Shown here piece by piece: positions 37,933-45,934 of a stretch of 64,000 bases of DNA. A program made the position numbers and the translations under genes. Source of the DNA: Clostridiales bacterium (lineage in GTDB: Bacteria; Bacillota; Clostridia; Peptostreptococcales; Anaerovoracaceae); assembly GCA_009776955.1 (NCBI GenBank), contig WRMW01000001.1, positions 1-64,000 of the forward strand, written 5' to 3'. The notes below the pieces were generated by a model. It saw only the letters and a list, made by a program, of their open reading frames with translations, ran no database searches and was not told the DNA's origin. Numbering within the stretch: position 1 is the stretch's first letter; the number at the start of each line of letters is the position of its first letter.

Positions 37933-39159
37933 TCAGTCCCAGATCGGGTCGCGATGGCCGTGCGTTTGCGAAAAAACCTTTATGCTCAATGCCTCTTTGA
38001 CCATATTGACATGCAGGTCCAGTTCATCGTGGGTCTTCGCGCTGACTATCACAAAGAACCGCGAGGTCTTGTCGCTGTTCCCCGCAATTTTTTTCCCGAT
38101 ATACAATTCACAAAGATTGTTCCTGTGCGTGAATGGGTAGCTGTTTATCTCGTCAACGCCCTCGATTGAAACGACCTCGCCTTCCGGCAAAAAGAACGAT
38201 CTATAGCAACAAGTGCACAGGCCTTTCTTGATTTCAGGGAACCCGCTTTGCACGCCCAATGCGATATTCAATAAAAACGCCTCCGAGCTCACCCCTGTAG
38301 ACAGAGGGACTAAATCGGACGAATTGAAAACACCGCCGCCGCGCGCTGCAACCTCTACGAGGGCTATATCGTTGCCGTCAGCAATGAACTCGCTATGCGT
38401 CCTGCCTTGGGACAGCCCGAAGCCCGTGATGATTTTCTTGTTTAGCTCCCCGACCTTGCTTACTATGTCTGGATTGGCCTTTGATGGGAAGTGGAGCCTG
38501 GATGCCGCAAAAACATTAGGCAAATCAAAAAATATATAATCGCCCAAGATCAAGTTCTCAAACTGATGGTCGTATGCAATCCCATCGACAACAAATTCCT
38601 GCCCATGCATGAACTCCTCCACCAGAACCCGTCCATCAGAGGCGAAGCCCTTTGCCTCATCGTATGCATCCACAAGCTCTGCCATGTTTTTCACAAGGGA
38701 GACGCCTCGGCTCCCTTGGTTGTCGACTGGCTTTACAGCCACACCCGTCCCTATTTCCTCGAAAAAATCAATAGCATCGTCCAAGGAATTGCACAGTCTA
38801 TATTCTAGCGTTTTGATGCCAAGGGATTTGCACTTTTCCCGCATAAGATATTTGTCGGTAAACAGAAGCGCTGTCTCATAGCCGATGCCTGGCAGCCCCA
38901 TCTTCTCCGCGACATATGCCACAGTGCGAACCGCCACATCGGTCTGGTCTGTCGTGATTCCATCGACTCGGTGTGAGCGGGCAGTCTTGAGAACGCCATC
39001 CTTATCGCGGACATCGAGGCGGATGTTTGTATTCGCCAAAGAGTGCCCTGGCGCAGACAAATCTGGCGATACAACGATGGTCTCATACCCAGCTTTGATG
39101 GACTGTTCAATCAGGGGGGTTTGAACGATGCTAGCCCCCAAAATCATAATCCGCTTCAT
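37933..39159 (-). CDS. ATP-grasp ligase family protein, copy 1
   Basis: 408 residues. N-terminal pre-ATP domain MKRIMILGASIVQTPLIEQ, then the ATP-grasp core: GVAVKPVDNQGSRGVSLV (about 137-154) and a C-terminal EVAARGGG metal/nucleotide segment. The family forms amide or ester-like bonds from a carboxylate via an acyl-phosphate, for example adding an amino acid to a carboxyl group. Together with the second ATP-grasp protein at 41391 it may make an amino-acyl decoration. It overlaps the GT2 upstream by 4 bases (ATGA). Confidence 0.75.
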   Translation of the reverse strand: MKRIMILGASIVQTPLIEQSIKAGYETIVVSPDLSAPGHSLANTNIRLDVRDKDGVLKTARSHRVDGITTDQTDVAVRTVAYVAEKMGLPGIGYETALLFTDKYLMREKCKSLGIKTLEYRLCNSLDDAIDFFEEIGTGVAVKPVDNQGSRGVSLVKNMAELVDAYDEAKGFASDGRVLVEEFMHGQEFVVDGIAYDHQFENLILGDYIFFDLPNVFAASRLHFPSKANPDIVSKVGELNKKIITGFGLSQGRTHSEFIADGNDIALVEVAARGGGVFNSSDLVPLSTGVSSEAFLLNIALGVQSGFPEIKKGLCTCCYRSFFLPEGEVVSIEGVDEINSYPFTHRNNLCELYIGKKIAGNSDKTSRFFVIVSAKTHDELDLHVNMVKEALSIKVFSQTHGHRDPIWD

Positions 39160-40106
39160 TTTGTTTTGCCGAAAGTCCCTTTTGCTATCTTTCTGATGAC
39201 GTATTGCGGGCTTTCATTGATGCTGATATACATCCTGCCTATATACTCTCCCAAAAGCCCAAGCATAAACATGGTGATGCCGCCAATTATCAGAGTAAGG
39301 GCTATGGTTGAAATCCAACCCGCGACGTAGGACGGGTTCACCAGCCTGCTTATGACCAGGACGATTGCGACGACGACACCTATCGTAGCGGAAACAAGGC
39401 CGACAAAAGTGGATATCCGCAGAGGCTTTACCGAAAAGGCGGTGAAGCCGTTCAGCCACAGCGAAAAGAGCTTTGTGAAGCTATACCCAGACGAACCCGA
39501 TATACGTTCCTTTTGGACTACAGCGACATTTCCGATTCTGTCCGTAGTCCGTATGAGCAGCCCGGAAATATACGGATATGGGTTCTTGTATTTCAGCATT
39601 TCATCCACTACAAACCTTTGGGCCACGAAAAACACCGATATGCGGACGCCTTTCGGTATCTCCAAAAGCCATCTTCGCATCGTCCTGTTCAGCTTTGACC
39701 CTATGCGCCTGAAAGGGGTACGGTTCAGACGTTTTTCATAATAGGCGCAAACGACATCGTAGCCTTTGTCCAACTTCTCCAGCATACTGTGCATGGCCTC
39801 GGTGGGCGTCTGCCCGTCATCGTCTATTGAAAAGACCAGGTCGCCAGTCGAGTGTGCCAGTCCTGCCATGATCGCGGCATGCTGACCACGGTTTTTTGCG
39901 AAGTCAATGCCTGTGATCCTTGCATCCGTTTCGCAAAGCTTCTGTATCACCTCAAATGTACCGTCTGTCGAGGCATCGTTTACCAAGACGAACTCGTAGT
40001 CGTATTCCCCTCTTTCATCGAACGACTGGGTTATTCCAGTGACAACGGCCTCCAATGTGGTTGCCGAATTGTAGCACGGTATCACAAATGACAGTTTCTT
40101 TTCCAT
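39156..40106 (-). CDS. family 2 glycosyltransferase with C-terminal helices (GtrB/ArnC type)
   Basis: 316 residues: KLSFVIPCYNSATTLEAVV, VNDASTDGTFEV, SIDDDGQTP (about 90) and two C-terminal helices (about 225-295). It is probably an undecaprenyl-phosphate sugar transferase. The start at 40106 is preferred: the domain starts there, and a TATAGT box on the minus strand ends 7 bases upstream, giving a leaderless transcript; the longer opening to 40136 would include the -10 box. It is followed by the ATP-grasp gene with an ATGA overlap. Confidence 0.78.
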   Translation of the reverse strand: MEKKLSFVIPCYNSATTLEAVVTGITQSFDERGEYDYEFVLVNDASTDGTFEVIQKLCETDARITGIDFAKNRGQHAAIMAGLAHSTGDLVFSIDDDGQTPTEAMHSMLEKLDKGYDVVCAYYEKRLNRTPFRRIGSKLNRTMRRWLLEIPKGVRISVFFVAQRFVVDEMLKYKNPYPYISGLLIRTTDRIGNVAVVQKERISGSSGYSFTKLFSLWLNGFTAFSVKPLRISTFVGLVSATIGVVVAIVLVISRLVNPSYVAGWISTIALTLIIGGITMFMLGLLGEYIGRMYISINESPQYVIRKIAKGTFGKTK

Positions 40107-40113
40107 ACCGCTA

Positions 40114-40119
40114 ACTATA
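40114..40119 (-). promoter_or_regulatory. -10 box (TATAGT) of GT2/ATP-grasp operon, leaderless
   Basis: On the minus strand TATAGT is followed by 7 bases and the ATG at 40106. No plausible -35 at the usual distance. Confidence 0.35.
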
Positions 40120-40170
40120 ACATGAATACGCGACAAAGTTTACTTTGAATTTAGTTTGTGATAGCCTTTG

Positions 40171-40176
40171 TATAGG
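40171..40176 (+). promoter_or_regulatory. -10 box (TATAGG) of flippase/ATP-grasp operon, leaderless
   Basis: TATAGG is followed by 6 bases and the ATG at 40183, the same arrangement as at other divergent junctions in this window. No ribosome site can fit. Confidence 0.35.
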
Positions 40177-40182
40177 ATTGTT

Positions 40183-41394
40183 ATGAATACTTTTCAATTG
40201 TTGAGAAAAAAGAAGAAACTGTCGAGCGACCTGTTTTATACGATGATGGCAGGGATAGTTGTTGCTGCCGTCCTCCAGATTGTTGTTTACCCTGTCATTG
40301 CCAAGTATTACGGTGTTTCAGCAGTAGGGGACATTCTCTTTTTCATGGGGTTTATATACATCATCCCGCAAGCTGTCGGGACTTCCATCCTGAACACACG
40401 CCTGATTTTGCGTAAGACCATTGACGCGACAAACGCTGATTATTGGCCTATCATGACGGTCTGCACAGCCTTGTCGGCAGTGATTTGTTTCGCTATAGGG
40501 TTCTTCAACACAGGAAACATGGTCTTTTCCATCTGTTTCGGCTTGTTTTCCATCCTTCAAGTGCTTAAAGTGTACGGCGCCGTCGAGTTCCGGCTAAACC
40601 TAGACTTCAAAGGAACCTTTACATACAACCTTTTAGGCGCGTGTGGGTATCTGGTCGGGCTAGGAGTGTTCTTTTTGACAGAAAAGTGGCTTTTGATTTT
40701 CGTCATTGGCGATTCTTTGTCGCTGCTATATGTTTTTATCAGAGGCAGCATATATAGAAAGGCAGAAAAGACCGAAAACGCATCTGCTGTCCCCAAAACC
40801 GCTTTGCCGTTGCTATGGTCAAGCTTGGTCCGTGATGGCGTGGTCCATTTCGACAAGGTCATAGTCAGGCAGATAATGGATGCCCAAAGCGTCACGCAAT
40901 ACCATGCGATTTCGTTGGTAGCGAAAACAATGCATTTTCTTGTAGCCCCGATCAGGGTATTGTTGATGTCGTATATGACACAGCGCAATTGGAAGATGAC
41001 AAAGGGCGTTTATAAGAAAATCACCCTTGCCTGCGCCGGTTTTGGCGTTGCAGGATATGGGTTTTCCATCTTGGTAGCGCCATTGTATGTCTATGTGTTT
41101 TACAACGAGCTATATAGCCAGGTGATCCAATACAACTTAATTGTAAACCTTGGTTTGGTGATGGGCTTTGTTGCTTCCCTGCATATGGCAGTCCTAATGT
41201 CCCAAGGAGAGACCGGCAAGCTATCCCTGATACAGACATTCTGGGGCGTCGGGTTTTTGATTGCCTCATATGCTTCCACTTACTATTACGGTTTGTGGGG
41301 TATTGCATGGACCACAGTTATAGCAAACGGGGCGAAGCTCGTGGCTGCGATAATAGCCTCGTACAGAGCGATTGACAAGGGAGGGGCGAAATGA
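40183..41394 (+). CDS. polysaccharide flippase (Wzx/MOP superfamily), copy 2
   Basis: 403 residues, about twelve hydrophobic helices, N-terminal basic stretch LLRKKKKLSSDLFYTMMAG followed by a helix, typical of MOP-type flippases. A second flippase within 22 kb suggests that two different lipid-linked glycans are made here (the other is at 18767), besides the Wzm/Wzt exported one. Start chosen at 40183 because of the leaderless promoter and because the family begins there. It overlaps the ATP-grasp gene by 4 bases. Confidence 0.75.
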   Translation: MNTFQLLRKKKKLSSDLFYTMMAGIVVAAVLQIVVYPVIAKYYGVSAVGDILFFMGFIYIIPQAVGTSILNTRLILRKTIDATNADYWPIMTVCTALSAVICFAIGFFNTGNMVFSICFGLFSILQVLKVYGAVEFRLNLDFKGTFTYNLLGACGYLVGLGVFFLTEKWLLIFVIGDSLSLLYVFIRGSIYRKAEKTENASAVPKTALPLLWSSLVRDGVVHFDKVIVRQIMDAQSVTQYHAISLVAKTMHFLVAPIRVLLMSYMTQRNWKMTKGVYKKITLACAGFGVAGYGFSILVAPLYVYVFYNELYSQVIQYNLIVNLGLVMGFVASLHMAVLMSQGETGKLSLIQTFWGVGFLIASYASTYYYGLWGIAWTTVIANGAKLVAAIIASYRAIDKGGAK

Positions 41395-42692
41395 AGCAGC
41401 AAAGCGGCATTGACCTGTCCGGCAAACGTCTTCTTGTCCTTGGCGGGACGAACGCCTCTTTGGATCTTGTGAAGCTTGCGAAGGATGAGGGGGTTTATAC
41501 GCTTGTAACGGATTACCTTGAAGGCGGAGCGGCGAAAGACATCGCTGACGAGACGGCCATGGTCAGCACGGCAGATACAGAAGGTTTGCTGGGGCTGATA
41601 CGCGACAAAAACATCGACGGTGTTTTTTGCGGCCCAAGCGAATTCCAATTGCTCAATGTGATGAATGTGTGCGAGCTTGCGAGGCTGCCCTTCTATGCCA
41701 CACGGGAGCAATGGGATATATGCTCAAACAAGTCTACGTTCAGAAGGCTTTGCGTGGATTACGGATTGCCGGCGATACCTGAGTACCGCTTGTCTGGAAA
41801 CATTTGTCGTGAGGAGCTTGAGAGAATAGAGTACCCCGTCATTGTAAAGCCGGTGGACGGGCGTAGCGGTCGCGGGGTTTTTGTCTGCAACAATCAAAGC
41901 GAGCTGTTGAGAATCGCTGAACAGGTACGGGACTTTTCGAAAAGCGGCGAGATAATTGTTGAGAAATTCATACAGGGCATGACAGCCTTGGGAGCCAGTT
42001 ATATTATCATTGATGGTGACGTATTTTTGTACAGCGTTTTCGACAGGCATTCCGTAGATCCTGTCAATCGAAAATCTTTAGTCAGTGCCATTGGCGTATA
42101 TCCTTCAAATCTAACCAATGAATACGCTGAGATGATACACCCACGTATCAAAAAAATGCTCATGGATCTCGGTGTGCGAAATGGCGTCTTTTTCTTACAG
42201 GCAATGGTAGACAAAGATGGCGATATCTTTATCCATGATGTTGGGCTTCGGTTAAGCGGCGGCCTTAGATATCAAATTATCGAGCCTATTACAGGGGTCA
42301 GCGATATGCGTATGATGCTTCGGTTTTCTTTGGGTGAACCCATGGCTGATTTTGAGGAAATCGGAAGAATAGATCCGAATGTCTTGGGGAAGACGGCGGC
42401 ATCATTTCATGTGCCGCTGAAAGACGGATTGATTGGAAAAATTGAGGGCTTGGAACGAATAGCCAGCAAGATTCGCACTTTGACCATAACGCAATACTAC
42501 CAGCAGGGCGACGTGATAAAGCCCGAATACATCGGCACACTCGACCAGCATTTTGCGCGGTTCAAGTTTATTTGCGATACAAGACAGGAAATGATAGAGC
42601 TTGTAGACTTTATTCAGGACAGCCTTGAGATACTGGACTGTGATGGGAACGATATGGTTTTTATGCGCTTTGACACGGCACGGCTATGTTGA
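41391..42692 (+). CDS. ATP-grasp ligase family protein, copy 2
   Basis: 433 residues with GKRLLVLGGTNASLDLVKLA at the N-terminus, YPVIVKPVDGRSGRGVFV (about 143-160) as the ATP-binding core, GMTALGASYIIIDGDVFLY and a distal IHDVGLRLSGG (about 283) equivalent to the metal-binding E-x-N-x-R-x-x-G segment, with altered residues. A C-terminal domain of about 100 residues follows. Likely ligates a carboxylate to an amine. Overlap with the flippase gene (ATGA) indicates a shared operon. Ends 18 bases before the convergent acyltransferase gene. Confidence 0.75.
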   Translation: MKQQSGIDLSGKRLLVLGGTNASLDLVKLAKDEGVYTLVTDYLEGGAAKDIADETAMVSTADTEGLLGLIRDKNIDGVFCGPSEFQLLNVMNVCELARLPFYATREQWDICSNKSTFRRLCVDYGLPAIPEYRLSGNICREELERIEYPVIVKPVDGRSGRGVFVCNNQSELLRIAEQVRDFSKSGEIIVEKFIQGMTALGASYIIIDGDVFLYSVFDRHSVDPVNRKSLVSAIGVYPSNLTNEYAEMIHPRIKKMLMDLGVRNGVFFLQAMVDKDGDIFIHDVGLRLSGGLRYQIIEPITGVSDMRMMLRFSLGEPMADFEEIGRIDPNVLGKTAASFHVPLKDGLIGKIEGLERIASKIRTLTITQYYQQGDVIKPEYIGTLDQHFARFKFICDTRQEMIELVDFIQDSLEILDCDGNDMVFMRFDTARLC

Positions 42693-42709
42693 GAAAAGCC
42701 GCTATATCG

Positions 42710-43279
42710 CTAATCAGTATCGCTGGGGTTTCTGGCCTGAAACACTACAACAGCCGGATTGCCCTCGACAATGGAATTGTTTGGGACTGACTTTCTTACA
42801 ACCGACCCTGCGGATATGACGGCATTCCTGCCGATGGATTTTACTCCCGGCAATATGATGGCTCGCGCTCCAATATATGCCCCTTGCCCGATTGTCAGAG
42901 GGGTTGGGTGGAAATCGCCCTCTTGCTTCACGACCGCTTCGCCCTCGCCCAACATTGTCCTTGCTATCTGGCGGAAATGGCGGTGCGTGACAATCAGCGC
43001 TTCTCTGCCTATTGTGACATCATCCTCAATCGTCAGCCCGCCGGAATAATCTATAAAAACCTTTCTGCCTATGTTTACGCGATTCCCTATGCAAATAGCG
43101 TCAGGCGAAGTGCTGTGGGGGGAGACGAGCATCACGCCTGAAGGGATATATGGCTTGTCCCCCATATTGAATTTGCGCTTGTACCATCTCTTTCGGATAG
43201 CGCTTAGGCCTGGCAACCCGAAAAATGTAGTCCCCAAAAATGATTGCACCAAATAGCGAAAATTGTTTGGATTATTCAA
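42710..43279 (-). CDS. left-handed beta-helix (hexapeptide) acyltransferase
   Basis: 189 residues, with hexapeptide-type repeats (ICIGNRVNIGRKVFIDYSG, LTIGQGAYIGARAIILPGV and SIGRNAVISAGSVV), as in maltose/WbbJ-type O-acetyltransferases, plus the His-containing loop THRHFRQI. It probably acetylates a sugar or lipid-linked intermediate in the cytoplasm. The start is taken as TTG 43279 because GGAGGTG lies 7 bases upstream; an in-frame ATG at 43303 would precede the ribosome site. Monocistronic, convergent with the ATP-grasp gene and divergent from the adenylation gene. Confidence 0.75.
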   Translation of the reverse strand: MNNPNNFRYLVQSFLGTTFFGLPGLSAIRKRWYKRKFNMGDKPYIPSGVMLVSPHSTSPDAICIGNRVNIGRKVFIDYSGGLTIEDDVTIGREALIVTHRHFRQIARTMLGEGEAVVKQEGDFHPTPLTIGQGAYIGARAIILPGVKSIGRNAVISAGSVVRKSVPNNSIVEGNPAVVVFQARNPSDTD

Positions 43280-43312
43280 AGTTAAACACCTCCAATACAG
43301 CAATGCATAGTG

Positions 43313-43318
43313 TATAAT
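43313..43318 (+). promoter_or_regulatory. -10 box (TATAAT) upstream of the adenylation-enzyme operon
   Basis: TATAAT about 70 bases before the TTG start at 43389, leaving a leader of about 60 bases. The -35 region is poor. The leader contains a purine-rich AGGAAAGAGGGA before the start codon. Confidence 0.4.
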
Positions 43319-43388
43319 ATATCACAAAAGCGAGAGGTAGGCTAAGGTCGTGCCCAAATAAGCAAACTCAGGCAGGAAAGAGGGAAAT

Positions 43389-44900
43389 TTGCAAACCAGC
43401 GTACTTGAGTATATGGAAAAGGCAGAGGGGGATTTCCCCGGCCGCGTTGCATACCAGGATGGCAACGGCGGTGTCACCTTTTCGCAGGTCGCAGATGAAG
43501 CCAGGCGAATCGGAAGCCTGCTATGCCGATATGCGCAGAGGGGGCAGCCAGTGATAGTCATTGCCCACAAGCATATCTTTGTTCCTTCGCTATATATGGG
43601 GGTCGCTTATGCCGGCTGTTTTTACATCCCGCTTGCCGCCGACCTGCCGAGCCATAGGCTGAAAACGATAATGAGCATCGTGAACGCAGGCGTTATCTTG
43701 ACCGACGGGCAATGCGATGAGTTGATTGCATCTTTGGAATTTGAAGGGCAGGTTGTTTCGAGCGCCGATGCGAAGGCATACCCTATCGACAAGGATGAGC
43801 TTGGACTCCGTGCGAACCAAAGGCTTGATACCGACCCGTTGTATGTGTTGTTCACATCTGGCTCAAGCGGTCTGCCCAAGGGCGTTATAACTCCCCATCG
43901 GGCTGTGATTGACTACATTAACGTGTTTGCACAGACATTCGGCATCACTGAAAAAGATGTGCTCGGCAACCAAGCCCCACTTGACTATGTTGCAGCCATA
44001 AGAGATATTTTTCTTCCGATGAACACAGGCGCGAAAACCGTGCTTATCCCCAAGACATTGTTCTCGATGCCGCATAAATTATTTGAATACGTCAATGAAA
44101 ACAAAATAACCACCTTATGCTGGGTTGCCTCTGCCCTCGCCCTTTGTTCGGAGCTGAATGTTTTCGACGAGACGCGGTTGGATACGGTACGGAAAGTGAT
44201 TTTCACCGGCTCGGTCTTGCCGAACAAGCATCTGCGGGTGTGGCAAAAGAATATGCCAGGCGTGATGTTCGCAAACCACTATGGCCCGACTGAAATCACC
44301 GCAAGCTGCACTTACTACATCGTGGACAGGGAGTTTTCCGATTCGGAAGCAATCCCTATCGGCGTACCGTTCAAGAATACGGATGTATTGTTGCTTGACG
44401 AGGACGGTGTGCAAGTCGGCGCGGGCGGACGGGGAGAGATTTGCGTAAGGGGTTCGTCGCTTGCTTTGGGCTACTATCGCAATCCTGAAAAGACAAAAGA
44501 GGCCTTTGTGAAAAACCCCTCGCAAAAAAACTACGATGAGGTGATTTACAAGACAGGTGATATCGGTTCGTGGAGCGACGATGGCAATTTGATGTTCCAC
44601 GGGCGAATGGATTTTCAGATAAAGCACATGGGGCATCGCGTAGAACTTGGGGAGATAGAGGCGGCGGCGGACTCCATGGAGCAAATCACAAGCTCTTGCT
44701 GTCTGTATCACCAAGAAAAGGAGCAGATATGGCTGTTCTACGCAGGAGAGACGGGCGACAGGGAATTGGCGATATATTTACGTGAGCGCCTCCCGTCATA
44801 TATGGTGCCACGAAAGTTCGCCAAGCTGGATGCGATGCCGAAAAGCTTCAACGGCAAGATAGATATGGCAGCATTGAGAGAAATGATGGAAGCACAATAA
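43389..44900 (+). CDS. amino-acid-type adenylation enzyme (DltA/NRPS A-domain-like)
   Basis: 503 residues, stand-alone AMP-forming enzyme. Core motifs: YVLFTSGSSGLPKGVI (A3, about 155), NHYGPTEITAS (A5), YKTGDIGSW (A7), GRMDFQIKHMGHRVE (A8) and NGKIDMAAL with the C-terminal catalytic Lys (A10). An Asp in PLDYVAAIRDI (about 197) at the A4 region is consistent with recognising an alpha-amino group. It should activate an amino acid and load it on the carrier protein encoded 16 bases downstream. Resembles DltA in size, but no dltB or dltD is present, so teichoic acid D-alanylation is not implied. TTG start, GAGGGA just upstream. Confidence 0.82.
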   Translation: MQTSVLEYMEKAEGDFPGRVAYQDGNGGVTFSQVADEARRIGSLLCRYAQRGQPVIVIAHKHIFVPSLYMGVAYAGCFYIPLAADLPSHRLKTIMSIVNAGVILTDGQCDELIASLEFEGQVVSSADAKAYPIDKDELGLRANQRLDTDPLYVLFTSGSSGLPKGVITPHRAVIDYINVFAQTFGITEKDVLGNQAPLDYVAAIRDIFLPMNTGAKTVLIPKTLFSMPHKLFEYVNENKITTLCWVASALALCSELNVFDETRLDTVRKVIFTGSVLPNKHLRVWQKNMPGVMFANHYGPTEITASCTYYIVDREFSDSEAIPIGVPFKNTDVLLLDEDGVQVGAGGRGEICVRGSSLALGYYRNPEKTKEAFVKNPSQKNYDEVIYKTGDIGSWSDDGNLMFHGRMDFQIKHMGHRVELGEIEAAADSMEQITSSCCLYHQEKEQIWLFYAGETGDRELAIYLRERLPSYMVPRKFAKLDAMPKSFNGKIDMAALREMMEAQ

Positions 44901-44916
44901 GAAAAGGAGAAAGCAT

Positions 44917-45141
44917 ATGGAAAAATTGATGGAGATACTTGAGAGCATCCGACCGGATTTGGATTTCAAAGCACATGACAAACTTATTGATGATGGCCTG
45001 CTGGATTCGTTTGATATTATCTCTATTGTGTCCGAGGCCAATTCAGCGTTTGACATAAACATTAATGTCACTGACCTTTTGCCTGAGAATTTTAACAGTG
45101 CAGCAGCAATTTGGGCTTTGATAGAGAATCAGGCAGGATGA
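44917..45141 (+). CDS. acyl/peptidyl carrier protein (DltC-like)
   Basis: 74 residues, the usual carrier-protein length. DGLLDSFDIISIV (about 26-38) contains the Ser (DSF) that would carry phosphopantetheine. AAAAGGAG lies 8 bases before the ATG. It lies between the adenylation enzyme and a methyltransferase, and is the likely partner of the adenylation enzyme, holding an aminoacyl thioester for methylation, formylation or transfer. Confidence 0.85.
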   Translation: MEKLMEILESIRPDLDFKAHDKLIDDGLLDSFDIISIVSEANSAFDININVTDLLPENFNSAAAIWALIENQAG

Positions 45142-45145
45142 CTTT

Positions 45146-45909
45146 ATGAACGACATGAGAGAAATAAATACAAATAGCGCGGAGGCTTACAAAAGGTTCA
45201 AGCCCACCTACTCGAAAGAGTTGTACGACTTTTTGTATTCGCAAGGAGGGTTTACGAAAGACAGCGTTATTGCGGATATCGGGTCGGGAACGGGAATATT
45301 CTGCCGTCCTCTGCTTGAACGTGGCAGCAAGATTTTTGCTGTTGAGCCAGGCGAGGAAATGCGCGGAATCGCAGAGGCGGATTTTTCAGGCTATCATGGT
45401 TTCGTTTCGATCTGTGCCACTGCGGAAGATACAAATCTGGCAGAACAAAGTGTTGACTTCATAACGTCAGCAGAGGGCTTTCACTTGTTTGACATTGAAA
45501 AATTCAAAAAAGAGTGCTCTCGTATTTTGAAGCCTGGCGGTAAAGTCGTACTCGTGTGGAACACGCACGCCCCATTTGTCTGGGGGGGGGGGGCAACGTC
45601 ATCGCCTTGGAGTACAACAAAATTTTCAGGAAACACAATATAAACCTAAAGCTTGCAGACTCCAAAGAGTTTTCATCATTCTTCAGAGAGGGAGTTTACG
45701 ACAAAATGGTTTTTAACAACGATTTGAATTTGGACAGAGAAACATTTGTCAAAATGCATTTGGTGAATTCGTACGCTCCATGCATAGAAAAGGAGCGCGA
45801 AAGGCATGGTGCCTTAGTCGATGATTTCATCGCTTTGTTTGACGAGTTCAGCGCCGATGGGTCGTTATTGTTGCCTACACTCACACATGCTTTTATAGGG
45901 TGCGTGTAG
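45146..45909 (+). CDS. class I SAM-dependent methyltransferase, frame broken at a 12-G tract (phase-OFF)
   Basis: The first part (45146 to the tract) has AYKRFKPTYSKELYDFL and the SAM-binding DIGSGTGIFCRPL (about 44-56), SAEGFHLFD and LKPGGKVVLVWN: a Methyltransf_11-type enzyme. At 45582-45593 there are twelve G; in this frame translation then ends at 45643 with an unrelated tail. The proper C-terminal half continues in another frame (from about 45594: NVIALEYNKIF onward) to 45909. Ten or thirteen G would restore one protein of about 254 residues. It is 4 bases after the carrier-protein stop, so it belongs to the same operon; the product is probably truncated in the sequenced cell. Confidence 0.75.
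45582..45593. repeat. poly-G tract (12 G) in methyltransferase gene
   Basis: Twelve consecutive G at the exact point where the reading frame of the methyltransferase shifts. Both flanks are open and similar to methyltransferase sequence. It is the longest homopolymer in the window and a strong candidate slipped-strand switch; a sequencing error in the tract is the alternative. Confidence 0.75.
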
Positions 45910-45934
45910 GGCTGCTTTTGCAGGAGGGTGTTTT

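Noticed and set aside
43389-45141. Classical D-alanylation (dlt) operon
   Set aside because: Only DltA- and DltC-like genes are present; no DltB (MBOAT) or DltD follows, and methyl- and formyltransferases follow instead.
45146-45643. Complete 165-residue methyltransferase
   Set aside because: The sequence after the G tract is unrelated to the family and the missing half is present in another frame, so the true gene spans 45146-45909.
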